Source of the DNA: Sphingobacterium corticibacterium
GTDB taxonomy: Bacteria; Bacteroidota; Bacteroidia; Sphingobacteriales; Sphingobacteriaceae
Direction of reading: 5' to 3'
Length of the DNA stretch: 64,000 nt
Assembly (NCBI RefSeq): GCF_004208525.1
Contig: NZ_SGIT01000005.1
Coordinates: 186,001-250,000 of the forward strand
Shown here piece by piece: positions 34,983-42,663 of the stretch. Each line of letters begins with the position of its first letter. Positions within the stretch are counted from its first letter, which is position 1. The notes under the pieces were generated by a model. The model did not search any database. It was not told the origin of the DNA and worked only from the letters and a program-made list of their open reading frames with translations. The translations under genes and the position numbers were made by a program.

Positions 34983-34990
34983 CAAAGTTA
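34983..34990 (-). promoter_or_regulatory. -7 box of the penicillin-binding protein gene
   Basis: The minus strand reads TAACTTTG, an exact TAnnTTTG match, 24 bases ahead of the start codon. Confidence 0.55.
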
Positions 34991-35086
34991 ACATTCTCAC
35001 CTTAATAAGTTTTAAAAAAGTTTAGAACGATACCATATTAAAATTCTACTTTAGCCAAACTATTTGATCCGTTTGAATCATATTCT

Positions 35087-36310
35087 ATGCATAGAAAAAA
35101 TAATGCGGGGTTATTTTTCATCTTCCTGACCGTCGTTATCGATACCATTGGCTTAGGTATTATCATCCCGGTATTACCGTCTCTGATTAGGGAGCTGATA
35201 CATGGTAATCTTAGCGAAGCTTCTCACTACGGGGGATGGCTTATGTTTTCTTATGCTTTTACACAGTTTATATTTGCCTCGATACTGGGAAATTTAAGCG
35301 ATTGCTATGGTAGACGTCCCGTACTATTGATTTCGTTGTTAGGCTTTTGTATCAATTACATATTGATGGGTTTTGCCCCGAGTATTGTGTGGTTATTTAT
35401 AGGACGTCTCGTCGCAGGTATTACAGGAGCTAGCCATACCGTTGCTGCCGCTTATATCGCAGATATTAGCACGCCTGAAAAAAAAGCACAGAATTTCGGA
35501 CTGCTGGGAGCGGCTTTCGGACTGGGGTTTATCATCGGGCCTGTTATCGGTGGGCTTTTAGGACATTATGGCCCGCGTATTCCATTTTTTGCGGCAGGCG
35601 CACTAAGCTTCTTTAATTTCATATACGGTTATTTCATCGTGCCAGAATCGTTATCAAAAGAGAACAGACGTTCTTTTTCCTGGCGAAATGCGAATCCTAT
35701 TGGGGCATTCAAGCATATGAAAAAATATCCACAGATATATGCGCTTATTCTTTGTATTTTTTTAGTTAACCTAGCTGCTCACGCGGTTCAAAGTACCTGG
35801 TCGTATTACACAATGGAAAAATTCGCCTGGGATGAAAAAATGGTAGGGATATCACTTGGTTTCATTGGAACACTACTTACTATCGTTCAAGCGGGCTTGC
35901 TGCGTATAGTCATACCTAAACTTGGCCTACCCAACTCCATTTTAACGGGATTATTTTTCTTAACACTAGCGCTGCCGTTAATAGGCTTGGTATCTTCTAG
36001 TTGGATGCTTTTTACAGCAAGTGTTCTTTACGTATGCGGAGGGATTGGTGGCCCTGCGATCCAAAGCCTTATCTCTAATCTCACACCGCTTAACGAGCAA
36101 GGTCAAATTCAAGGCGGGATCGCTTCTGTTATCAGCTTAACGGCTATATTCGGCCCCTTAATGATGAGCAACCTCTTCTCCTTTTTCACAAAAGAGAACA
36201 CACCTGTTTATTTCCCGGGAGCGCCTTTTATTATGGGCGGCATGTTAACACTCGCAGCATTCTTTACCGCTTATATTTATTTTCAACGAAAACCTAGGAC
36301 TTCTCAATAA
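35087..36310 (+). CDS. MFS exporter, TetA-like drug:H+ antiporter group
   Basis: The transporter (407 residues) has twelve predicted helices. The first helix VVIDTIGLGIIIPVLPSL and motif A (GNLSDCYGRRPVLLIS) after the second helix, plus motif C-like GLLGAAFGLGFIIGPVIGG in the fifth, are characteristic of the TetA/TCR (DHA1) group. Resistance cannot be inferred: chromosomal members of this group are common and have varied substrates, and no TetR-type regulator is adjacent. The stop overlaps the end of ispF by 17 bases. Confidence 0.87.
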   Translation: MHRKNNAGLFFIFLTVVIDTIGLGIIIPVLPSLIRELIHGNLSEASHYGGWLMFSYAFTQFIFASILGNLSDCYGRRPVLLISLLGFCINYILMGFAPSIVWLFIGRLVAGITGASHTVAAAYIADISTPEKKAQNFGLLGAAFGLGFIIGPVIGGLLGHYGPRIPFFAAGALSFFNFIYGYFIVPESLSKENRRSFSWRNANPIGAFKHMKKYPQIYALILCIFLVNLAAHAVQSTWSYYTMEKFAWDEKMVGISLGFIGTLLTIVQAGLLRIVIPKLGLPNSILTGLFFLTLALPLIGLVSSSWMLFTASVLYVCGGIGGPAIQSLISNLTPLNEQGQIQGGIASVISLTAIFGPLMMSNLFSFFTKENTPVYFPGAPFIMGGMLTLAAFFTAYIYFQRKPRTSQ

Positions 36311-36773
36311 GACATACGGCGTACGCCACAACACCTTCTTGACGACCTATAAAACCCATCGTTTCATTGGTGGTAGCCTTGATGGATATGTCCTCTATAT
36401 CAATCCCAGCAGCTTTCGCAATATTTTCTTTCATGGCAGGGATATAGGGTTTAATCTTCGGGGCTTCCAAACATAGCATACCATCAATATTGCCCAACCT
36501 GAACCCCTTTTCTTTCAAGAGCTTTACACATTCTTCTAGCAAAACGAGACTGCTAATTCCTTTCCATTTAGGATCGGTATTCGGAAAATGAAATCCGATA
36601 TCTTCTAAGTTTGCTGCTCCTAAAATAGCATCGCAAATCGCATGTACCAAGACGTCGGCATCCGAATGTCCAAACGCCCCTGCATAGTGTTCTAATTGTA
36701 CCCCCCCTACGACAAACGGATGTCCTTCTTTCATTTGATGGACATCAAAACCAAAACCTACTTTTATCTTCAT
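36294..36773 (-). CDS. ispF: 2-C-methyl-D-erythritol 2,4-cyclodiphosphate synthase
   Basis: IspF (159 residues) closes CDP-ME 2-phosphate to MEcPP, the substrate of IspG, with loss of CMP. The zinc ligands Asp and His are in GFGFDVHQM, and the third ligand is in FGHSDADVLVHAICDAILGAA. SIKATTNETMGFIGR near the C-terminus is the conserved substrate loop. The ATG at 36773 is used; an upstream in-frame start at 36791 adds six non-family residues. It is convergent with the MFS gene, and the two coding ends overlap by 17 bases. Confidence 0.95.
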   Translation of the reverse strand: MKIKVGFGFDVHQMKEGHPFVVGGVQLEHYAGAFGHSDADVLVHAICDAILGAANLEDIGFHFPNTDPKWKGISSLVLLEECVKLLKEKGFRLGNIDGMLCLEAPKIKPYIPAMKENIAKAAGIDIEDISIKATTNETMGFIGRQEGVVAYAVCLIEKS

Positions 36774-36891
36774 AACAACGCGAACATACAAAAATTTATT
36801 TGCTACTTTTGATTTCTCATCTACCGGATGAAAAAAATAAAAATTAATGCGGCGTAAATAGGTTACTATTTGACTAAAAAGGTATTAATAA

Positions 36892-37461
36892 GTGAGTAAG
36901 GAAAAAAGCGATATACAGATTGATTGCAAAATCATTGACGGCATCAGGGAGGGAGACAACCTTGCTATCCAGCAATTATATCAAATACATTTCCCGCCTA
37001 TTGCCCAGATGATCATCAACAATCGTGGTAGCAGAGAGGAAGCACAGGATATTTTCCAAGAAACCGTGATGGTGCTGTATAATAAAATCAGTGATGGTGA
37101 TTTTATGTTGAGCAGCAGATTACAAACATTCTTATATGCGATTTCCAAGCGGCTATGGCTTAAACACCTTACTCGTGGCGAAGCGAAATATCGTAAGGAT
37201 TCAATAGACGATTACGGAGAGTCGCTAGCTGCTGAAGAAGTGATCGAAGATCATGAGCTTAAGGAAACTAATCTCGTCCAGATGGAAGATGCATTAAACG
37301 GATTAGGAGAACCTTGTAAAACGATCTTGTATGATTTTTATATACAAGGGCAATCGATGGCAGCAATTTGTGAAAAGTTTGGTTACACAAACGCTGATAA
37401 TGCGAAGACGCAAAAATACAAGTGTCTTCAGCGTTTAAAAAAGATATTTTTCAAAAAGTAA
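36892..37461 (+). CDS. ECF-type RNA polymerase sigma factor
   Basis: The protein (189 residues) has sigma region 2 (AIQQLYQIHFPPIAQMI, then DIFQETVMVLYNKI) and region 4 (LGEPCKTILYDFYIQGQSMAAICEKFGY, a helix-turn-helix), joined by an acidic linker. The start is GTG at 36892; the next in-frame methionine lies within region 2. No sigma region 1.1 or 3 is present. The next gene starts 11 bases after the stop and encodes a transmembrane protein with a protease domain, so the pair probably forms a sigma/anti-sigma-like unit. No exact TAnnTTTG box was found upstream, consistent with autoregulation by a different promoter type. Confidence 0.85.
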   Translation: MSKEKSDIQIDCKIIDGIREGDNLAIQQLYQIHFPPIAQMIINNRGSREEAQDIFQETVMVLYNKISDGDFMLSSRLQTFLYAISKRLWLKHLTRGEAKYRKDSIDDYGESLAAEEVIEDHELKETNLVQMEDALNGLGEPCKTILYDFYIQGQSMAAICEKFGYTNADNAKTQKYKCLQRLKKIFFKK

Positions 37462-37472
37462 GTTACAATTCA

Positions 37473-38579
37473 ATGGGCATGAAAAGCTTAAATCAACAGG
37501 CGTTTATATCGTGGGCAGATGCGTATCTTCGGGAAGAACTTTCCCTAGAAGATAGATTGAGGTTTGAGACATATTGTACAGAAAACCCTGTTCATGCAGA
37601 AATTTTTGCGCAACATAAAGCTTTTTTAACGACTATGGTCAAAGCTGAGGCGCGGTCAAATTTCAAGCGAAATTTACAACACGTTGCGCAAGACTATCAC
37701 GAGGCGCACAGCCCAAAACCGACGACTAAAGTTATCCGTTTGTGGGATAGATTAAAACTCAATGCTGCGGTGGCCGCTGCGATCGCTATTGTATCCGTGT
37801 TCTCGACACTATGGCTGACAGGATATTATAAAAATCTTAAAAAAACCACATCCGACTACAGTGCGTTACGCCGGGATATGAATACCGTAAAACGTAATGT
37901 AAACGCACAGAACGCAGCTATTCAAAACATCCATAACACCAAAGACAATGTAAAGGAAACAATGCATTACGGTGCTACGGGATTCATGATTACGAAAAAT
38001 GGATATGTCGTCACGAACTATCATGTTATCACCGGCGCCGATTCAGTACATTTACAAAATCACAAAGGCGAATCTTTCAAAGCAGAGATTATTTTCACGA
38101 ATCCGGAGAAAGATTTGGCCATCCTACATATCAACGATTCCACTTTTAAATCGATAAGGAGTATACCATATACCTTTAAAAGACAAGATTCTGATATGGG
38201 AGAAGATGTTTATACAATTGGCTTTCCTAGAGATGAAGCCGTATATGGACAAGGTTATCTGAGCTCATCTACTGGTTATGCCGGCGACACACTCGCCTAT
38301 CAAATATCAATTCCGGTAAACCCCGGTAATAGTGGTGGACCGTTATTGGATAAGGAAGGGAATGTCATTGGGATTATCAGTGGAAAACAAAAAGGGATAG
38401 ATGGTGCAGCATTTGCAATCAAAACGAAAGCTTTAATGGAAACACTGAATAGTATCCCGGCGGACTCACTTAATGGAAAAAATGTCGTGCTGAATAATAA
38501 AAACTTATTACATAATCTATCACGGACTGACCAGATTAAAAAATTACAGGATTACATTTATATCGTGAAAGTTTATTAA
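37473..38579 (+). CDS. Membrane-anchored trypsin/HtrA-like serine protease with anti-sigma-like N-terminus
   Basis: The protein has 368 residues from the ATG at 37473; another ATG lies at 37479. Residues 1-90 are helical and charged (SWADAYLREELSLEDRLRF), placed like the cytoplasmic part of an anti-sigma factor. One membrane helix spans about 97-118 and a likely coiled linker about 119-160. The periplasmic S1C protease domain (about 166-330) has a full triad: His184 (NYHVI), Asp214 (EKDLAIL) and Ser287 (NPGNSGGP). There is no PDZ domain. It lies 11 bases after the sigma gene and ends at a strong terminator. That it sequesters the sigma factor is inference from position and layout. Confidence 0.8.
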   Translation: MGMKSLNQQAFISWADAYLREELSLEDRLRFETYCTENPVHAEIFAQHKAFLTTMVKAEARSNFKRNLQHVAQDYHEAHSPKPTTKVIRLWDRLKLNAAVAAAIAIVSVFSTLWLTGYYKNLKKTTSDYSALRRDMNTVKRNVNAQNAAIQNIHNTKDNVKETMHYGATGFMITKNGYVVTNYHVITGADSVHLQNHKGESFKAEIIFTNPEKDLAILHINDSTFKSIRSIPYTFKRQDSDMGEDVYTIGFPRDEAVYGQGYLSSSTGYAGDTLAYQISIPVNPGNSGGPLLDKEGNVIGIISGKQKGIDGAAFAIKTKALMETLNSIPADSLNGKNVVLNNKNLLHNLSRTDQIKKLQDYIYIVKVY

Positions 38580-38619
38580 AAAAGAAACGGGCAAAGTTAT
38601 ATTTGCCCGTTTCTTTTTT
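38578..38619. terminator. Bidirectional terminator, protease gene / peroxiredoxin gene
   Basis: AAAAAAGAAACGGGCAAA (38578-38595) and its exact complement (38602-38619) form an 18-bp stem with loop GTTATA. It overlaps the stop codons of both convergent genes. Confidence 0.92.
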
Positions 38620-39253
38620 ACTTATTCGGTTGCGGCGTAACACGCAAATACGGTTTTATTTCCGTGTAACCTTTTGGAAATTTAGCTGGAATGTCTTCTG
38701 TCTTTATCGCAGGAACCACGATAACATCTTCGCCGTCTTTCCAGTCGGCAGGTGTTGCAACAGAATACTCATCTGTCAATTGAAGTGAGTCAATCACCCG
38801 TAAAATCTCAAAGAAATTTCGACCTGTAGAAGCTGGATAAGTTAGCGTTAGCTTAACTTTCTTATCTGGACCGATAACAAATACGGAGCGGACCGTAGCC
38901 GTAGCAGAAGCATTAGGGTGAATCATGTCGTATAATTCCGCCACCTTACGGTCTTTGTCCGCAATAATCGGAAAATCTACGGTTGTGTTTTGCGTCTCGT
39001 TGATGTCCTTAATCCAACCGAGGTGGTCTTCCACTGAATCGACACTTAATGCTAATACTTTCGTATTTCTTTTTTCAAACTCTGATTTAAGCTGCGCAGT
39101 ACGTCCAAGTTCTGTTGTACATACAGGCGTGTAATCTGAGGGGTGTGAATACAAAACTGCCCAGCCCCCATCGATATACTCGTAAAAGTCAATTTTTCCT
39201 ATGGATGTTTCCGCTTGGAAGTTCGGAGCAACATCACCTAATCGTAAACTCAT
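38618..39253 (-). CDS. 1-Cys peroxiredoxin (Prx6 group)
   Basis: The peroxidase (211 residues) has the catalytic cysteine in SDYTPVCTTELG, the PVCTTE form typical of Prx6/1-Cys enzymes. The conserved arginine lies in TATVRSVFVIGPDKKV. The C-terminal extension (DWKDGEDVIVVP, then FPKGYTEIKPYLRVT) is the dimerisation arm of the group; no second resolving cysteine is present. It reduces hydrogen peroxide and organic peroxides in the cytoplasm, using an external thiol. It is transcribed alone. Confidence 0.93.
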   Translation of the reverse strand: MSLRLGDVAPNFQAETSIGKIDFYEYIDGGWAVLYSHPSDYTPVCTTELGRTAQLKSEFEKRNTKVLALSVDSVEDHLGWIKDINETQNTTVDFPIIADKDRKVAELYDMIHPNASATATVRSVFVIGPDKKVKLTLTYPASTGRNFFEILRVIDSLQLTDEYSVATPADWKDGEDVIVVPAIKTEDIPAKFPKGYTEIKPYLRVTPQPNK

Positions 39254-39342
39254 ATCTTACTCTTTTTAAAGGTTTTTAAATAAACAACTACAATATCTAC
39301 AAATTTAGTGGATTATTTTGTTTTTCAAAATGAAACGACCGC

Positions 39343-39747
39343 TCATTTTTGTAATCTTTTGTCTATAAGTGTCAGATTCCCGTAATCTTCAAAGGAAAAG
39401 CTCCCCAATTTCTGTGACACGTGTTCCAAGAGAAACTTTGAATAACGTAGAAGCTGCTGTTGTGTTTCATCCACAGGATCCCGTAATGCATCTTGCAAGA
39501 AAAGTAAAGCTAATGGACGAATCTGTTCTGTCTCCAACTCTTGCTCCACATAAGTCAAAAGTTCGCCTTGGGAGAGTCCCAACATCCAACTCCGCTCCTT
39601 TCCAAAAAAATGATGATAGCCTTCCTCAATAATAGTGGGTTCCACCGGTTCATCAAAAGCCTCATATTTATCAACGAGCAAGCGCAAAAATTTACCCATC
39701 TCATTAATCCAGTTCAGGATCGTATCTTTCTCATATCGAATACCCAT
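39343..39747 (-). CDS. Conserved protein of unknown function, coupled to proA
   Basis: The product has 134 residues, is mainly helical (ILNWINEMGKFLRLLVDKYEAF; GLSQGELLTYVEQELE) and has no signal peptide or membrane helix. I do not recognise a family. Its ATG shares a base with the proA stop (TAATG), indicating coupled translation with the proline genes. Whether it has a role in proline synthesis is unknown; transcription position alone does not show it. Confidence 0.65.
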   Translation of the reverse strand: MGIRYEKDTILNWINEMGKFLRLLVDKYEAFDEPVEPTIIEEGYHHFFGKERSWMLGLSQGELLTYVEQELETEQIRPLALLFLQDALRDPVDETQQQLLRYSKFLLEHVSQKLGSFSFEDYGNLTLIDKRLQK

Positions 39748-41000
39748 TATCTCGTCTGTCCGTCACCCGTAATATACCACTTCTCTGTTACCAATTTCTC
39801 TAAAGCGAAAGGTCCTCTAGCGTGGAGCTTTTGTGTAGAGATACCTATTTCAGCTCCAAGTCCAAAAGCACCACCGTCTGTGAATCGTGTAGATGCATTC
39901 GTATAAACCGCGGCTGCATCCACCGTATCCATGTAGGTATTGATGCGTTCCGTATCTGTTGAGACAATACATTCCGAATGTTTAGAGGAATGCTCTGCTA
40001 TATGTGCTAAGGCCTCATCGAAATCTTCTACCACCTTGACAGAACATTGCAGCGATAGGAACTCTCGTCCAAAATCTTCTTCTTTAGCTAATTCCAACAG
40101 CGGATAACCGAGTTCTTGTAAAATGGAATACGCCGTTTTATCTGCATAAATTTTCACGCTACTATCTTTAAAATAGGGAACAACCTTGCCAAGAAGGTCG
40201 TTCGCTACTTCACGATCGACCAAAACCGTATCCAACGCATTACATACCGATGGTCGCTGTATTTTAGCATTCGCAATAATTTTTGCAGCCTTTTCCAGAT
40301 CACCCGAACGTTCCACATAGGTATGACATACGCCCGCTCCCGTTTCAATAACGGGCACTTTCGCTTGTTCACGGACCAAATCTATAAGCGCTTGCGACCC
40401 TCGAGGGATAATGATATCCACATACTGCGTAGCAGAAAGCAATTCACTTACAAATGCTCTGTCCGTCGGCAATAATTGTACAATATGTATATTTAATTGA
40501 TGCCGACGCAGCTCCTCTTGTATAATTTCTACCAGCACACTGTTTGTATACCAAGCATCTGACCCTCCACGTAATACACACACATTTCCCGATCGTATAC
40601 ATAATGCGGCCACATCTACTGTGACGTTTGGTCTAGATTCATAAATAACACCAACCACACCTAGAGGAACAGTTTTCTTTTCTACTAACAATCCGTTTTC
40701 GAGTTCTTTTCGAGAAATCAATAATCCTGTTGGATCAGGTAGATTTGCAACATCGATCAGGCTAGCCGATAACGCCAAAATCCGATGGCTATCCAACAAT
40801 AATCGATCGTATCGCGGATCTTCCTTATCCATACGCTCCAAGTCTTTCTTATTCTCCCGGATAATGTCTTCTACCCGCTGCTCCAAGGAACCAGCTATAT
40901 CTTGCAACAACTGTTGCTTTGCATTATCAGTCAAACGCTTAACGGCTATAGTAGCTTCATGAGCTGCCTTTAATTCTTCTTGTATACTTTCCTTCATCAT
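39747..41000 (-). CDS. proA: Gamma-glutamyl phosphate reductase
   Basis: ProA (417 residues) reduces gamma-glutamyl phosphate to glutamate semialdehyde with NADPH, the second step of proline synthesis. The aldehyde-dehydrogenase-like fold shows VPLGVVGVIYESRPNVTVDVAA, CIRSGNVCVLRGGSDAWYTN and the catalytic cysteine in RPSVCNALDTVLV. The family-typical end ALEKLVTEKWYITGDGQ is present. Two adjacent ATGs (41000 and 40997) are possible. proB lies 50 bases upstream in the same direction; an unknown gene is coupled downstream. Confidence 0.96.
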   Translation of the reverse strand: MMKESIQEELKAAHEATIAVKRLTDNAKQQLLQDIAGSLEQRVEDIIRENKKDLERMDKEDPRYDRLLLDSHRILALSASLIDVANLPDPTGLLISRKELENGLLVEKKTVPLGVVGVIYESRPNVTVDVAALCIRSGNVCVLRGGSDAWYTNSVLVEIIQEELRRHQLNIHIVQLLPTDRAFVSELLSATQYVDIIIPRGSQALIDLVREQAKVPVIETGAGVCHTYVERSGDLEKAAKIIANAKIQRPSVCNALDTVLVDREVANDLLGKVVPYFKDSSVKIYADKTAYSILQELGYPLLELAKEEDFGREFLSLQCSVKVVEDFDEALAHIAEHSSKHSECIVSTDTERINTYMDTVDAAAVYTNASTRFTDGGAFGLGAEIGISTQKLHARGPFALEKLVTEKWYITGDGQTR

Positions 41001-41050
41001 CTAAAAAATCCCTTTCCTTTTTATTTTATATATTACAAACTAAGTACAAA

Positions 41051-42085
41051 TCACAACAGCACAATATCATCGGCATGTGCTATTGCTACATTCTTTTTCT
41101 TGCGAATTGATTCCACATCTAAGACATCAATTTTTGATTTTGCCACGGCAAACACCTCTCCATTTTCGTTAGCTATCTGAAAAACCTCTCCTGTTTCCAA
41201 GGCTTGATTGATAGTTAATACCCCTACAGCCAATAGGCTTTTACGATTTTGAATGGCAGTCGCTGCCCCTTCATCCACATGCACCAATGCTTTGATAAGA
41301 CTACCCGTTGCAAGCCACTTGTTCCTCGAAGATACCTTTTTTTTCTGTGGTAAACAAACCGTACCGGTCTCGCCCTTTACTGCTTTTAAGATTCCATCTT
41401 CCGTTTGCATACTGAAGATAACGGTCTGTATACCCATTTGATTTGCCAGTCTTGCGAAATTAAGCTTTGATGTCATTCCTCCTAAACCAACAGCCGATTT
41501 TTCTTTTTTCACGACGGAGAATATGTCTTTATCAACAGAGGATATTTGTGCTATAACCTTTCCTTTCGCATCCAATACCCCCGGAACCGACGTACTAAAT
41601 AGCAATTGTTCCGCACCAAATCCGACCGCTATTAAGGTTGCCAGTTCATCATTGTCGGAGAATTTGAGTTCTTTATTACTCACCACATCATTTTCGTTGG
41701 CGATAGGAATGATATTATTCTTCCAAAGTTCCTGATATGTATCCTTAAGTTGAAGAAACTGTGCTCTATTCGCAAAATGTTGCCTTTCACACAGACTTTG
41801 CGCTAACGCAATATTAAAAGGTTTAAAATACGTACCATAGGTACGAACAAGTAGCGGATTTCCGATAGCCGCAGCGGCCTTTCGCGCCGACAAGCTACCA
41901 TCATAATTCTTTAAGTATTTTTTTCCAGCTGCAACCGCACCTGACGATACCAGAACGATATTATATTTCGACTGCAGTTGCGCTGTCTGTCGAGCAATTT
42001 CCAATACAATGCGTTCGTCCACATCCCCCTCTTTGGTTGTAATTGCAGCGGAACCAAATTTTATAACCAGTACAGGCTTCTTCAT
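41051..42085 (-). CDS. proB: Glutamate 5-kinase
   Basis: ProB (344 residues) phosphorylates glutamate, the committed and usually proline-inhibited step of proline synthesis. The amino-acid-kinase domain has VIKFGSAAITT, VLVSSGAVAAGKKYL and SFSDNDELATLIA-like segments (FSDNDELATLIAVGF) and GGMTSKLNFARLANQMG. The C-terminal 90 residues (ATGSLIKALVHVDEGAATAI, then SLLAVGVLT) form a PUA domain, as in E. coli. It is the first gene of the proBA pair. Confidence 0.95.
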   Translation of the reverse strand: MKKPVLVIKFGSAAITTKEGDVDERIVLEIARQTAQLQSKYNIVLVSSGAVAAGKKYLKNYDGSLSARKAAAAIGNPLLVRTYGTYFKPFNIALAQSLCERQHFANRAQFLQLKDTYQELWKNNIIPIANENDVVSNKELKFSDNDELATLIAVGFGAEQLLFSTSVPGVLDAKGKVIAQISSVDKDIFSVVKKEKSAVGLGGMTSKLNFARLANQMGIQTVIFSMQTEDGILKAVKGETGTVCLPQKKKVSSRNKWLATGSLIKALVHVDEGAATAIQNRKSLLAVGVLTINQALETGEVFQIANENGEVFAVAKSKIDVLDVESIRKKKNVAIAHADDIVLL

Positions 42086-42207
42086 TTATTTAGCAATTTG
42101 AAAAACAAAATAATTTGTTTAAAGAAATGTAAATGTAGCAAATTATCCATTATTTAAATCAGACTTTGGTATGGTTTATGAACATCTATTCGTAAAAAGA
42201 CACCACC

Positions 42208-42636
42208 ATGAAGCATATCACATTCATATTGATTTCAGTTGTACTTTTCTCTTGTCAGGGTTCTGTTCAGAAAGACACATCAAATGATAGTTCGTCCTCA
42301 CTCCCTCCGATTGGTGGGGTTAAAGACAAACACGGTTGCCTCGTTTCCGCGGGCTATACTTGGTCGAAAATTAAAGAAGAATGTATCCGTCCGTGGGAAG
42401 GTACCATCACTATGAACGTCACAGACACGTCGACCAATTTTGAAACTGCAGCTTTCGTTTTAATGGATTCCTTGAAGCAGAAGGCAGAGCTATTCATAAA
42501 TGAAGAAGAGGAGAGTATTTTATTGGACAGCATCGCTCCTCATTTATACGCTAATAATAATTATAAGTTGATAGAAGAAAACCATTGTTGGTCATTGATT
42601 CATCAAGAGGAGGTACTTTATGAAGAGAAGAAATAA
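42208..42636 (+). CDS. Small lipoprotein with a GCLVSAGYTW motif
   Basis: The protein (142 residues) has a lipoprotein signal: IFILISVVLFSC-like (TFILISVVLFSC), with lipidation at Cys16. A Ser/Asp-rich linker is followed by GGVKDKHGCLVSAGYTWSKIKEECIRPWEG, given here in parts: HGCLVSAGYTW and EECIRPWEG. I recall this G-C-x3-A-G-Y-x-W...C-x-R-x-W-E arrangement in small Bacteroidota and other secreted proteins, but know no function. The remainder (about 70-142) looks alpha/beta. Two conserved cysteines may form a disulphide. It is convergent with uvrB, with 10 bases between the stops. Confidence 0.75.
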   Translation: MKHITFILISVVLFSCQGSVQKDTSNDSSSSLPPIGGVKDKHGCLVSAGYTWSKIKEECIRPWEGTITMNVTDTSTNFETAAFVLMDSLKQKAELFINEEEESILLDSIAPHLYANNNYKLIEENHCWSLIHQEEVLYEEKK

Positions 42637-42663
42637 CGTAAAATCGTTACTTTATTTCTTCTC
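42625..42663. terminator. Possible shared terminator made from two coding ends
   Basis: GAGAAGAAATAA (42625-42636) and its exact complement (42652-42663) form a 12-bp stem that covers both stop codons of the convergent lipoprotein and uvrB genes. An inner AACG/CGTT pairing is possible. There is no long T-run on either side, so efficiency is uncertain. Confidence 0.4.

Noticed and set aside
35087..36310. Tetracycline resistance determinant
   Set aside because: Although the transporter resembles TetA, there is no TetR-type repressor, no mobile element and no base-composition shift; a chromosomal housekeeping exporter is more likely.
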